A stretch of 13,611 nt of DNA from Helicobacteraceae bacterium (GCA_031276985.1 JAISMA010000182.1:1-13611); one strand, 5' to 3'; positions 1 through 5,875 are shown, counted from the stretch's first letter. Notes: generated by a model not told the origin, from the sequence alone. Numbers and translations: made by a program.

Positions 1-1
1 A

Positions 2-8
2 CTCCTTA
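2..8 (-). promoter_or_regulatory. Shine-Dalgarno site for a gene just beyond the left edge
   Basis: Read leftward, the last bases of the window are CTAAGGAGT, a strong ribosome binding site that would serve a start codon a few bases beyond position 1. An overlapping frame starting with ATG at 45 (MNNGRRRDAINKSKE, running off the edge) overlaps the end of the membrane protein gene by seven bases but has no good ribosome binding site, so I prefer a start outside the window. Confidence 0.4.
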
Positions 9-38
9 GATTTGTTAATAGCGTCGCGTCGTCGTCCG

Positions 39-350
39 TTATTCATCGTCGATCCATTCCGCATGATCGCAGTGTTCTTTAGTGGCTGATTTGCGCTTTC
101 TTGATCGGCGTTCCTCGCCAAATTTTAGCCCGTGTTGCCGCGTATAGCTAAAGTAGAATTTGCCGTTTAGATAGGGCAAACCAAACAAGATCGCGGGCAA
201 AGCGCACGCGCCGATTGTTAGCGCGGCTAACGCCCAGCTTATTTCGGCGGTTATTAACGCAATCGTATAAATCGCAAACGCCGATAATCCGCACGAGATT
301 AACGCGCCGATTAAAAACAATCTAAACTGCCAAACGCGCCGCGTCGCCAT
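39..350 (-). CDS. Small two-helix membrane protein, phage late operon
   Basis: A 103-residue protein with two hydrophobic stretches, about residues 9-31 and 36-60, followed by a hydrophilic tail rich in Arg/Lys (HGLKFGEERRSRKRKSATK) that ends acidic (WIDDE). The layout fits a small inner-membrane protein with a charged cytoplasmic tail. It is last in the visible leftward operon, after the lysis and fiber genes, so a holin or a lysogenic-conversion membrane protein are both possible; no motif decides. Its ATG overlaps the stop of the upstream 45-codon repeat ORF as TAATG, and an AAGGCTAGG ribosome site precedes it. I do not recognise a family. Confidence 0.6.
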   Translation of the reverse strand: MATRRVWQFRLFLIGALISCGLSAFAIYTIALITAEISWALAALTIGACALPAILFGLPYLNGKFYFSYTRQHGLKFGEERRSRKRKSATKEHCDHAEWIDDE

Positions 351-487
351 TACCTAGCCTTCAATCGCCAAAAATGCTTGAGCGCGATCTTGGCGAGGCT
401 TTGCGTCGCCAAGTCGCCCAAATTGATCCGCCGAAAAAACGCTTGCGTTTTTTGGCGATAGTTTCGCGGGGTTTTATTTGTCATCAT
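350..487 (-). CDS. Repeat-borne bridging ORF, 45 aa
   Basis: An open frame begins at tandem ATG codons overlapping the TGA stop of the DUF1353-like gene and ends in TAA overlapping the ATG of the membrane protein (TAATG). Nearly all of it is palindromic repeat (MMTNKTPRNYRQKTQAFF and onward). Its last codons, KAR-stop, copy the KAR-stop end of the DUF1353-like gene, and AAGGCTAG occurs at both edges (354-361 and 488-495), as if the junction had been duplicated around the insert. It may be translated only to keep the downstream start coupled. A folded product is doubtful. Confidence 0.35.
   Translation of the reverse strand: MMTNKTPRNYRQKTQAFFRRINLGDLATQSLAKIALKHFWRLKAR
353..481 (-). repeat. 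Palindromic repeat copy 1 (long-stem and short-hairpin modules)
   Basis: Contains an inverted repeat CTTGGCGA ... TCGCCAAG in a block (376-426) identical over 51 bases to 7648-7698. A second hairpin (428-458) has conserved shoulders CCGCCGAAAA/TTTTTGGCGA around an ACGC/GCGT core. It fills the gap between the DUF1353-like and membrane protein genes. Confidence 0.8.
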
Positions 488-912
488 CTAGCCTTTGGAA
501 ACTTTATCCAGCGGTAAAATCTGACCGCGTTATAAAATAGTCGCGCCACGCGCCGATCATCTTCTTTGAGCGCCTGCAAAAAGGCGGTATCGGCTTTTTT
601 GAACCAATCCCGCGCCGCGTCGTAACCGCCGCGCTCGTAAAAATAAATCGCCCTCGCGTATCCGAAATCGTGTATAACGGAACTCGTTAGATATTCATGC
701 GGCGCGAATACGCTCCAAAAAATTCGCGGAATGCTCGCGCCGTCAAACTCAAACCCCGCGGGAACGGATATTCCGCAACGCATAAACGGCGCGAGCGCTC
801 TAAATCTACGTTTGGCGACGGGCGTAATAACCAGTTCGCCAGAAGTCGCTTGAGCGCGATCTTGGCGAGGCGCTTCGCGCGCGAGTTTTGCCGCGCGGTT
901 TATATCAATCAT
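484..912 (-). CDS. DUF1353-like phage protein
   Basis: About 142 residues. The body has the features I associate with DUF1353: VPAGFEFDGASIPRIFWSVF, then SSVIHDFGYA with the conserved His-Asp, then an alpha-helical part with ADTAFLQALKEDD and a C-terminal VRFYRWIKF. Members occur among phage late genes near fibers and lysis genes; their role is not settled. I choose the ATG at 912, not 933, because it has a GAGGG ribosome site nine bases upstream and overlaps the stop of the preceding gene by eight bases (ATGATTGA). Residues about 12-22 (LAREAPRQDRAQA) come from the palindromic repeat: 848-871 is identical to 24 bases of copies 1 and 10. The repeat therefore lengthens the N-terminus ahead of the domain. 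Confidence 0.75.
   Translation of the reverse strand: MIDINRAAKLAREAPRQDRAQATSGELVITPVAKRRFRALAPFMRCGISVPAGFEFDGASIPRIFWSVFAPHEYLTSSVIHDFGYARAIYFYERGGYDAARDWFKKADTAFLQALKEDDRRVARLFYNAVRFYRWIKFPKAR
848..871 (-). repeat. Repeat fragment inside the DUF1353-like gene
   Basis: Twenty-four bases identical to parts of 376-426 and 7648-7698. It is read here in frame as PRQDRAQA, the same frame as in the 46-codon ORF at 7623-7763. Confidence 0.7.
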
Positions 913-1411
913 TGTTTGCGCCCTCTTTGTCATTCCGCGCTTCAGTCGCGGAATCTATCCCTTCAATTTCAGCGTTCACTGCGTCTTTTTTCGCCCGCGC
1001 CGCAAGCATAATCGCCGTTACTTTTCGCGCTATCAACGCGCCGATTTGCGCGAAATCGTTAGCGCTTAGCGACCGCGCTATATTGTCCGCGTCGATCCAC
1101 TCCTGCGACGCGCCGTCGCCCGCGACGCTTAACAGCGACAACGCGGCGGTCATTCTTAGTTGCGATTTTTCATCCGCGTCGTATCTCGCGCCGTTATACT
1201 CCACGATAAGCGCCGCGAGTTCCGCGTCTCTTTCGGCGTTAATCGCCGCGATTTTGTCGGCTTTTGTAAGCGGCGCGGCTTTAACGTTTGCCGCCGCCTC
1301 CTCGCGGGTGATCTCAACCCAGCCTTGCGCTTCGATCTCGTTTGCGTTTGCGATAGCGTAGTTTTCATCTACGCCGAATTCCGATCCGCTTAAATCCCTA
1401 AACCATTTCAT
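905..1411 (-). CDS. DUF4376-like protein, probable tail-fiber-associated
   Basis: 168 residues. The N-terminal third (MKWFRDLSGSEFGVDENY) is followed by a helical region whose order matches DUF4376 as I know it: INAERDAELAALIVEYNGAR (the VEYNG element), DADEKSQLRMTAALSLL, then WIDADNIARSLSANDFAQIG and ending in AARAKKDAVNAEIEG. Such proteins usually lie directly downstream of phage tail fibers and are presumed to help fiber assembly; here it lies ten bases after fiber 2, with a GAGG ribosome site in that gap. The last residues (about 150-162, IDSATEARNDK) are encoded by a palindromic repeat module (928-956), so the C-terminus has been replaced or extended by the repeat. Confidence 0.7.
   Translation of the reverse strand: MKWFRDLSGSEFGVDENYAIANANEIEAQGWVEITREEAAANVKAAPLTKADKIAAINAERDAELAALIVEYNGARYDADEKSQLRMTAALSLLSVAGDGASQEWIDADNIARSLSANDFAQIGALIARKVTAIMLAARAKKDAVNAEIEGIDSATEARNDKEGANND
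928..956 (-). repeat. Repeat hairpin module forming the 3' end of the DUF4376-like gene
   Basis: The inverted repeat ATTCCGCG ... CGCGGAAT with a seven-base loop matches the module at 5968-5998. Versions with ATTCTGCG/CGCAGAAT occur at 5921-5950 and 13008-13030. It supplies in-frame codons at the C-terminus. Confidence 0.7.
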
Positions 1412-1421
1412 AACTCGCCTC

Positions 1422-2537
1422 CTACAATACTTGCTTGCGGATATACCGCGTTATAATAGCCTGATCGTCAGCCCCAGCGTTGAAATACAAATTCCAATGC
1501 CGCCCTCTTGTAACAAGGAACGATAAAGACACCGCATATCCGTTTAAGCCAATACTTCCAACTCTCGCGTTGAATTCGCCCTTGCTTGGTCTATCTATAT
1601 AGGCGGTTAGCAGGTGATAAGGCGAGACAAAGTTGTCTACTCTTTGCTCGACGTAGATCATCGCTAAGTCGTCCGTAGCCAATACTTCCGCCGTATTGAA
1701 ATAACCCGTTTGCGTAAGTTGCGCTTGCGTTAAAACCTGATTGGTTATATCGACGACTTGAGAGGCTGAAATTAAGACGCCGCCAGCAATGTCGTCAAAC
1801 GCGGCTTCAGTCGCGTCGAGTTGTCCAACGCAACTTAATATCTTAAACCCATACCAATTGACTTTTACGTATAGCTCCGTCCATTTTTCGGCGGGATTAT
1901 CGACGTAATAAAACTCAAGAGCGGAGCTATTGTCTCTTTTACTTAATACGTACTCGTTGTTTGGAACGTGTAACGATACGATTGCGCCTTCTGGTATTGT
2001 CCCGTAATTATTGTTTCCGCACTTTACGGTTAGCTCTCTGTTGTGCCCGCTAATCCTAGCGACGCGCTTATAATTCCATGCGCTATCGCCTCGAAACGTC
2101 CAAGCAGTAGAAACGGCGCGGTTTGCAACGCCCGAAACCGCGTTGATATTGGCGAGAATCGCGTCGTAGCCGTTTAACGCGCCCTTGCCCTCGCCTGTAA
2201 TGCCGATCTCGCCGTTTGCCGTCGATCCCGTAATCACGCCGAACATGCCTTCGTTGTTGGCGGTCGAAACCGTGTCGTAGCCGCGATCGATCCATTTGTC
2301 GCCGTTTGCGTTGGCGAAGTAGGTTATAACGTGGTTATTGTCGAGATTTACAAGCGTCGCGCCGTTTTGCGGCAAGCTTCCAGAGCTTGAGCCCGAAGCC
2401 GCCTCGTACGCCGCCTGATACTCCTCTTGGGTTAGCGGGCTTTCGCCCAGATGAACGGGATAATATCCGTTAATGCCCGACGCGCCGCTTACAAAATCGA
2501 TCGGCGGATATACCTTGCCGTTAATTATGATCGCCAT
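1422..2537 (-). CDS. Tail fiber / receptor-binding protein 2
   Basis: 371 residues from the ATG at 2537, chosen for the AAAGGAAC ribosome site; an in-frame extension to 2603 is repeat sequence only. The N-terminus (MAIIINGKVYPPIDFV) looks like a short structural adaptor, followed by a Ser/Gly linker near residues 48-54 and a Gly/Asn-rich beta region. Residues about 158-245 align with residues 147-250 of the upstream fiber: VPNNEY against VPNNDF, AEKWTELYVKVNWYGFKIL against AERSTELFLNAYYWSGYRFR, and GQLDATE against GALDVSE. The C-terminal 110 residues are unique and probably form the tip. The following DUF4376-like gene supports a fiber role. I cannot assign the receptor. Confidence 0.7.
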   Translation of the reverse strand: MAIIINGKVYPPIDFVSGASGINGYYPVHLGESPLTQEEYQAAYEAASGSSSGSLPQNGATLVNLDNNHVITYFANANGDKWIDRGYDTVSTANNEGMFGVITGSTANGEIGITGEGKGALNGYDAILANINAVSGVANRAVSTAWTFRGDSAWNYKRVARISGHNRELTVKCGNNNYGTIPEGAIVSLHVPNNEYVLSKRDNSSALEFYYVDNPAEKWTELYVKVNWYGFKILSCVGQLDATEAAFDDIAGGVLISASQVVDITNQVLTQAQLTQTGYFNTAEVLATDDLAMIYVEQRVDNFVSPYHLLTAYIDRPSKGEFNARVGSIGLNGYAVSLSFLVTRGRHWNLYFNAGADDQAIITRYIRKQVL

Positions 2538-2559
2538 TGTCGTTCCTTTCGTTATCGCT

Positions 2560-2680
2560 AAAAATGCTTTCGGCTTCCTTGCCGCGCTGCTCTCGCGCGG
2601 CATTGGCGGATATTCGGGTCGCTACGCAAAAGTTTTGCGATTCTGCGACTTGCTTCGCGCAATCTCGCGTTTTTATTTGT
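2560..2680 (-). repeat. Palindromic repeat copy between o-spanin and fiber 2
   Basis: Contains TGCCGCGC/GCGCGGCA as a stem. The block 2563-2623 is an exact 61-bp inverted copy of 3388-3448. Imperfect 19-base direct repeats (15 of 19 identical) ending in ATG flank it, at 2535-2553 and 2684-2702. A 42-codon frame (2558-2686) with an AAAGGAAC ribosome site runs through it. Confidence 0.8.
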
Positions 2681-2936
2681 CGTCATCGTTGTTCCTTTCA
2701 GTTGGTTTGAGCGCCGCGAGATTGCCAAGCAACGCGGCTATATCGGGCGTGGCGGCGTAATCCGCGCCGTCGATTGCGATTGCGATCCACCGAACCGCAA
2801 TCCACTTCGCCGCGGCGTAATCGTCCGCCCTTTCGCAGGGCTTATCAATGTAAACCGCCTTTTCCACAATTTGCGGTTGCGCCGCGCATCCAGCGAGGCT
2901 AATCATTAAGAGCGTTAAGGCTATCAATAAGCGCAT
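2673..2936 (-). CDS. Probable o-spanin lipoprotein (Rz1-like)
   Basis: 87 residues. The N-terminus is a lipoprotein signal: MRLL, hydrophobic core IALTLLMIS, lipobox LAGC, so the mature protein would start at Cys17 and be anchored to the outer membrane. It overlaps the end of the i-spanin-like gene by 38 bases in another frame, the usual Rz/Rz1 arrangement, and would partner it to fuse inner and outer membranes at lysis. The periplasmic part is not Pro-rich like lambda Rz1, so the call rests on the lipobox and context. The C-terminus (ERNNDDDK) ends where the repeat begins. Decoding the fiber 2 start region in the same way gives ERNDNGDHN, suggesting that the two genes once overlapped. Confidence 0.65.
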   Translation of the reverse strand: MRLLIALTLLMISLAGCAAQPQIVEKAVYIDKPCERADDYAAAKWIAVRWIAIAIDGADYAATPDIAALLGNLAALKPTERNNDDDK

Positions 2937-3321
2937 TCGATCCTCCTATTTCGCAGGTTGCTTTCGCCAAAAATGCTTGGGCATTTTTCGGCGGGTTAAT
3001 TTGCGCCGCTTGCGATTTTTCACGAAAAATCGGCGCGCGGGTTTTATTCGACGCGGCGATCGCGGCGCGGTAACTATCAAAGCGGGCGCTAAGCTCCGCG
3101 TAATCGGCGAAGCAGGCGCTTAAACTGCTATTAAAATCCTTTTGAGCGCGCGTTAAAACCTCGTAATTCGACGCGGCGATTGTTTCAAACCGCGCCGATT
3201 TTTCGCGCGCCAAAGCAAGATCGCCGCTCAAGCCCTCGATCGCGTAACGCTGATAACCCAGCGCGGCAAGCAAAAGCGCGATCGCGATTGTCGCGATAAC
3301 CGATCCGTACTTGCTAATCAT
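2899..3321 (-). CDS. Probable i-spanin (Rz-like) with in-frame repeat insert
   Basis: 140 residues. One N-terminal membrane segment (about residues 8-23, VIATIAIALLLAALGY) is followed by a long charged helical region with coiled-coil character to about residue 92, as in inner-membrane spanins that span the periplasm. Its start overlaps the preceding gene by eight bases (ATGATTAG), behind a strong AAGGAGG site. Residues about 93-121 (NKTRAPIFREKSQAAQ and following) are translated palindromic repeat; the same peptide, KTRAPIF.KKSQA.PINP, is encoded by the repeat at 9893-9978, where there is no gene. The remaining C-terminus (CEIGGSNALIDSLNALND) looks like the native end. The gene thus appears to carry a roughly 29-codon insertion that kept the frame and the overlap with the lipoprotein. 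Confidence 0.65.
   Translation of the reverse strand: MISKYGSVIATIAIALLLAALGYQRYAIEGLSGDLALAREKSARFETIAASNYEVLTRAQKDFNSSLSACFADYAELSARFDSYRAAIAASNKTRAPIFREKSQAAQINPPKNAQAFLAKATCEIGGSNALIDSLNALND
2959..3045 (-). repeat. Palindromic repeat copy inside the i-spanin gene
   Basis: Two hairpins: AAAAATGC/GCATTTTT between CGCC/GGCG shoulders (2965-2993), and CGATTTTT/AAAAATCG followed by CGCGCGGGTTTTA. It lies wholly within the reading frame and adds about 29 codons with no stop. Confidence 0.8.
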
Positions 3322-3511
3322 TTTTGCGCCTCCTTGCCGCCCAGTCGATTAAATCCGCGAAGCAAAAATTTCGCAAAATCTTTGCGAAGCGACCCGAATA
3401 TCCGCCAATGCCGCGCGAGAGCAGCGCGGCAAGGAAGCCGAAAGCATTATTGTCATCGGGCGCGAAAGGATAATCGCCGTCTGGAATGAACTCGCGTCTT
3501 AACGTCGCCAT
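3314..3511 (-). CDS. Small lysis-region protein, mostly repeat-encoded
   Basis: 65 residues. The first 20 (MATLRREFIPDGDYPFAPDD) look like a native phage protein; the next 30 or so (NAFGFLAALLSRGIGGYSGR and on) are translated palindromic repeat, and the last residues lead into the i-spanin ribosome site. The start overlaps the stop of the 45-residue gene as TAATG, and the end overlaps the i-spanin start by eight bases, so coupling is intact despite the insert. This repeat lies in the opposite orientation to most other copies. The native function is unknown. The peptide added by the repeat is hydrophobic and could change its location. Confidence 0.5.
   Translation of the reverse strand: MATLRREFIPDGDYPFAPDDNNAFGFLAALLSRGIGGYSGRFAKILRNFCFADLIDWAARRRKND
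3352..3450 (+). repeat. Palindromic repeat copy inside the 65-codon gene (reversed orientation)
   Basis: Begins with the CCGCGAAGC shoulder read on the plus strand, opposite to the host gene. It has a hairpin with arms GCAAAAATTT/AAATCTTTGC, then the 61-bp block 3388-3448 that is the exact inverse of 2563-2623. Confidence 0.8.
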
Positions 3512-3648
3512 TATTGACCTTTCGCTCCCGTTTCGTACTCAACGTAGAGGTTGCGCTTTTCGCCAATCGCGCCTTTGGCGATTAGCGCGATCTCCAAAAC
3601 CGCGATCGCTATCGATAACGCCGCGCCCGCCGTTTGCTTGTTTGCCAT
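3511..3648 (-). CDS. Small single-helix membrane protein, lysis region
   Basis: A 45-residue frame starting MANKQTAGAALSIAIAVLE. Residues about 7-26 form one hydrophobic helix (AGAALSIAIAVLEIALIAKG), and the rest is charged. Its ATG overlaps the fiber 1 stop (TAATG) and its TAA overlaps the next ATG (TAATG), which argues strongly that it is translated. Its position just before the spanin-like genes suggests a holin-related or other lysis role, but one short helix cannot prove it. Confidence 0.55.
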   Translation of the reverse strand: MANKQTAGAALSIAIAVLEIALIAKGAIGEKRNLYVEYETGAKGQ

Positions 3649-4937
3649 TAGTAGAACCTCGTAACGCGGTATTTCACGTTTAGCGTTCCGTTGAAACTAA
3701 ACCACGCGCGAAACTCGTACCCGTGAGCGCCGTCGAAAACGCCGCTTAAACTCTCTATGGTAAGCGACGCGATCTGGTCCAGCGCAAGCTCGAATATAAG
3801 CGGCGACTGGTTTGTGGGAATAACTCTATTCACCGTGACGCTACCGCTTTTGCGCCATTCGCAATATACGCCCTGAGAGCCTCTAACCTCGACCTTGGAC
3901 GCGGTTTTAACTAGGGTTATTAGCGGATATACGCCCGCCGCGTCGATAGTAAATGTGCCGTTTTGCCCGTTCGGTTTGGTAAAACTGCCGCTTATCGGTA
4001 GCGCGGCGTAAACCTGCGCTTCGGTCGCGGGTTTGGTCGGGTTGTCGCCCGCCGCGCTGGATTTGGACGGCAAAACGGGCTCGTCGCTAAAGGTTTTAAC
4101 GCCGCCAATCGTCTGATTATCCGTCAAATTCACAAACGGCACGAGGGCTGGGATTCCAAGCAGATCGCTTTCGTATCCTGTGCGCGTGAATTCCGAAACG
4201 TCAAGCGCGCCCTCGTATTTCAAAACGCGGAACCGATAGCCAGACCAATAATAAGCGTTTAGGAAAAGCTCCGTGGAGCGCTCCGCCTCGTTATTTGAGC
4301 GGAACACAAATTGATTGCTTGACCCCGCGACAAAAGCGGGTCCCACGCCTCCCCATGTATTGGTTATAACCGCCTTGCTAAAATCGTTGTTTGGCACGTA
4401 TAAGAATATGCGGTGCGTATATAGGTTGTCGTTCCAAGGGTATGGGCGCGTAACCTCGATGTCTACCATTCGCGTATCGCCCGTGATTTTCAGAATGCGA
4501 CTATATTGCTCGCCTTCGATGTGGCGCGGCGCCGTCCACAACGCGCTAACGGGCGCTCCGACGGTCGTCGCCGCGTATTCGGCGCCGTTTTTGGCGTTGA
4601 CGGCGGTCGTGGCGGCGTTGACGGCGATTGTCGCCGCGGTTTGCGCGTCGGTTTTGGCGGTCGTTACGACGGACTCCGCGCCCGTCGCCGTCGTCGCGGC
4701 GCTTACGGCTGTCGCGGCGGCGCTTGCGGCGGTCGTCGCGGCGGTCGTCGCGCTTGTTTCTTTAGCGTCGACATTCGTCGCGGTCGAATTAAGCTGAGCG
4801 GCGTAAATGTTCAGCTCGTTTTGCAGGGTCGGCAACGCGCCAAGAAACAACGAGGCTTTTTCGTCGAATTCGGCGGGTAGATCGACGCCCTTCAAAGGCG
4901 GCGCTGGAATTTCCGTTATCGTCTGGGTTATGCCCAT
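3648..4937 (-). CDS. Tail fiber protein 1 with Ala/Thr-rich stalk
   Basis: 429 residues. The N-terminus has the motif FDEKASLFLGALPTLQNELN (residues about 24-43), common at the start of phage tail fibers. Residues 50-125 form an Ala/Thr-rich low-complexity stalk, probably a trimeric coiled coil. Residues about 147-250 share a domain with fiber 2. Then comes LTDNQTIGGVKTFSDEPVLP (271-290), the widespread fiber repeat that often sits before the tip, and a beta-rich C-terminal tip (residues about 315-429). An AAAGGAGAAG ribosome site precedes the ATG. It would bind the host surface at the tail end. Two fibers sharing an inner domain but with different tips suggest two receptor specificities or a fiber plus side-fiber set. 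Confidence 0.8.
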   Translation of the reverse strand: MGITQTITEIPAPPLKGVDLPAEFDEKASLFLGALPTLQNELNIYAAQLNSTATNVDAKETSATTAATTAASAAATAVSAATTATGAESVVTTAKTDAQTAATIAVNAATTAVNAKNGAEYAATTVGAPVSALWTAPRHIEGEQYSRILKITGDTRMVDIEVTRPYPWNDNLYTHRIFLYVPNNDFSKAVITNTWGGVGPAFVAGSSNQFVFRSNNEAERSTELFLNAYYWSGYRFRVLKYEGALDVSEFTRTGYESDLLGIPALVPFVNLTDNQTIGGVKTFSDEPVLPSKSSAAGDNPTKPATEAQVYAALPISGSFTKPNGQNGTFTIDAAGVYPLITLVKTASKVEVRGSQGVYCEWRKSGSVTVNRVIPTNQSPLIFELALDQIASLTIESLSGVFDGAHGYEFRAWFSFNGTLNVKYRVTRFY

Positions 4938-4956
4938 CGCTTCTCCTTTCGTTTAA

Positions 4957-5040
4957 TTAGGACCGCGAAGCAAAAGTTTCGCGAAACTTTTGCGTAGCGC
5001 CCAAATTACCGCCGAAAACTCCGCGAGGAGTTTTGGCGAC
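4957..5040 (+). repeat. Palindromic repeat copy between XhlA-like gene and fiber 1
   Basis: A near-ideal two-hairpin unit. The first is a perfect inverted repeat with arms GCAAAAGTTTCG/CGAAACTTTTGC between GCGAAG and GTAGCG (4965-4999). The second is CCGCCGAAAA-CTCC-GCGA-GGAG-TTTTGGCGA (5009-5039). A CCCAAATTA spacer joins them. It is oriented against the surrounding genes. Confidence 0.85.
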
Positions 5041-5307
5041 CTAATCGCCTCTAAAAAAGAAATTAACAATCGACGTTAAAAGCGCGCCCAACACGGTGAA
5101 TACAACCCACCGTTGCGCGGTTTTAACGCTTTCAATCTCTTTGCGATCGTTTGTCGATCGTTCCGTGTGCGCTATGAGGCGCTCCTCTACGCGCGCGATC
5201 GACACGCGCAAATCGCCTAAAGCCTCGTTTGTGGCTTGGGTTTGTTCGCGCACAAGCTCTTTTAGCTCGTCGATTTTTACGTCGTCAATCCGTCTTGCCG
5301 CCGCCAT
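5041..5307 (-). CDS. XhlA-like phage membrane protein (holin accessory)
   Basis: 88 residues: an N-terminal charged coiled coil (about residues 8-62, with RVSIARVEERLIAHTERS) and one C-terminal transmembrane helix (WVVFTVLGALLTSIVNFFF, about 67-85). This order is that of the XhlA (haemolysin) family, small proteins that work beside holins in PBSX-like phages. Its start overlaps the chaperone stop as TAATG. In siphophages and myophages the tape-measure gene normally follows the chaperone pair, so this gene occupies an unexpected slot. A tail-linked coiled-coil protein is the main alternative. Confidence 0.6.
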   Translation of the reverse strand: MAAARRIDDVKIDELKELVREQTQATNEALGDLRVSIARVEERLIAHTERSTNDRKEIESVKTAQRWVVFTVLGALLTSIVNFFFRGD

Positions 5308-5555
5308 TATTTGCCTTTGCGCTTTTGAGCGCTCGCCTGATACGCGCCCGACATTGATTTAAGAGTCCGCCAAACCTCGATTCGATCGAGTCCGTAGCGA
5401 TCGCAGTAATCGCGCGCGAGGGCGTAATCGGCGCTAAAACCGCCAAATCCGTCGCCTTTTGCCGATAGATGAAACAACTCGTAAATCATTGCCTGCTCCG
5501 TATCCAATCGCGCCGTTTGCGCCCGATTCGCGCCGCCGTTAGCGACGTAAATCAT
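5307..5555 (-). CDS. Tail assembly chaperone downstream ORF (T part of G-T)
   Basis: From its first ATG this frame encodes 82 residues (MIYVANGGANRAQTARLD ... QASAQKRKGK). That ATG has no ribosome site. The frame is open back through the stop of the upstream ORF: a -1 shift at 5573-5579 continues VELERL into MIYVANGG without a gap, giving a fusion of about 189 residues. This is the arrangement of lambda G/GT and P2 E/E', in which the minor fusion product recruits the tape-measure protein during tail assembly. Its native form is therefore probably only the C-terminal part of the frameshift product. Independent translation cannot be excluded. Confidence 0.6.
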   Translation of the reverse strand: MIYVANGGANRAQTARLDTEQAMIYELFHLSAKGDGFGGFSADYALARDYCDRYGLDRIEVWRTLKSMSGAYQASAQKRKGK

Positions 5556-5569
5556 CAGGCGCTCAAGCT

Positions 5570-5875
5570 CTACTTTTTTTTAGCGCGCTCCTCTTGCAAC
5601 AACGCTTCCAAAGCGCCGATAAACTCGTATAGATTGCCGTTCTTTTCTTGATCGGCTATCAGCTCCTCAACGTCGATCGCGCCTTTGGCTTCAAGCCTTT
5701 CGCGCAGTTTCGCCCTGCTTGCGGCGATTAGCGTCGCGCCCTCTTTGGCTTCGCTCGTAATCTCCGCGTCAATCTCCAGCGTCGTGGGCGATCGGTAGTT
5801 AAACGCCGCTTTCGCGCCGCCTAACTCGTATTCAAATTCGACGCTGTTTAGCTTCGCGCTAAAAACTTTGCTCAT
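5570..5875 (-). CDS. Tail assembly chaperone, upstream ORF (G-like)
   Basis: 101 residues, acidic and helical after a beta-like N-terminus (SKVFSAKLNSVEFEYELGGAK), with a C-terminal helix EFIGALEALLQEERAKKK that ends on the slippery codons. It lies directly after the tail tube gene, the classical site of the chaperone G gene in long-tailed phages. An AGAGGT ribosome site precedes the ATG at 5875. It would bind the tape-measure protein and tail tube subunits to start tail polymerisation. Assignment rests on position, size and the frameshift site rather than on a diagnostic motif. Confidence 0.6.
   Translation of the reverse strand: MSKVFSAKLNSVEFEYELGGAKAAFNYRSPTTLEIDAEITSEAKEGATLIAASRAKLRERLEAKGAIDVEELIADQEKNGNLYEFIGALEALLQEERAKKK
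5573..5579 (-). promoter_or_regulatory. -1 ribosomal frameshift slippery heptamer A AAA AAG
   Basis: In the zero frame the sense reads GCT AAA AAA AAG TAG, so A_AAA_AAG lies exactly in the required register immediately before the stop codon of the upstream ORF. This is the heptamer used by E. coli dnaX. A one-base backward slip enters the downstream frame, which is open. GCGCC about ten bases downstream could pair with GGCGC near the codons for NGGA as a stimulatory stem, but this is weak. Confidence 0.7.

Noticed and set aside
2538..2603. N-terminal extension of fiber 2
   Set aside because: It is translated repeat upstream of an ATG with a strong ribosome site; the shorter start is preferred.
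4560..4790. GTCGTCGCGGCG-rich stretch as a non-coding tandem repeat
   Set aside because: On the other strand it encodes the Ala/Thr-rich stalk of fiber 1 in an uninterrupted frame; it is ordinary low-complexity coding sequence.
1422..4937. Diversity-generating retroelement acting on the fibers
   Set aside because: No reverse transcriptase or template/variable repeat pair is visible; the shared fiber domain is divergent at protein level.
4957..5040. Hairpins as intrinsic terminators
   Set aside because: Some stems end in T runs, but the same units lie inside genes and between coupled genes, so strong termination is unlikely. A mild effect cannot be excluded.
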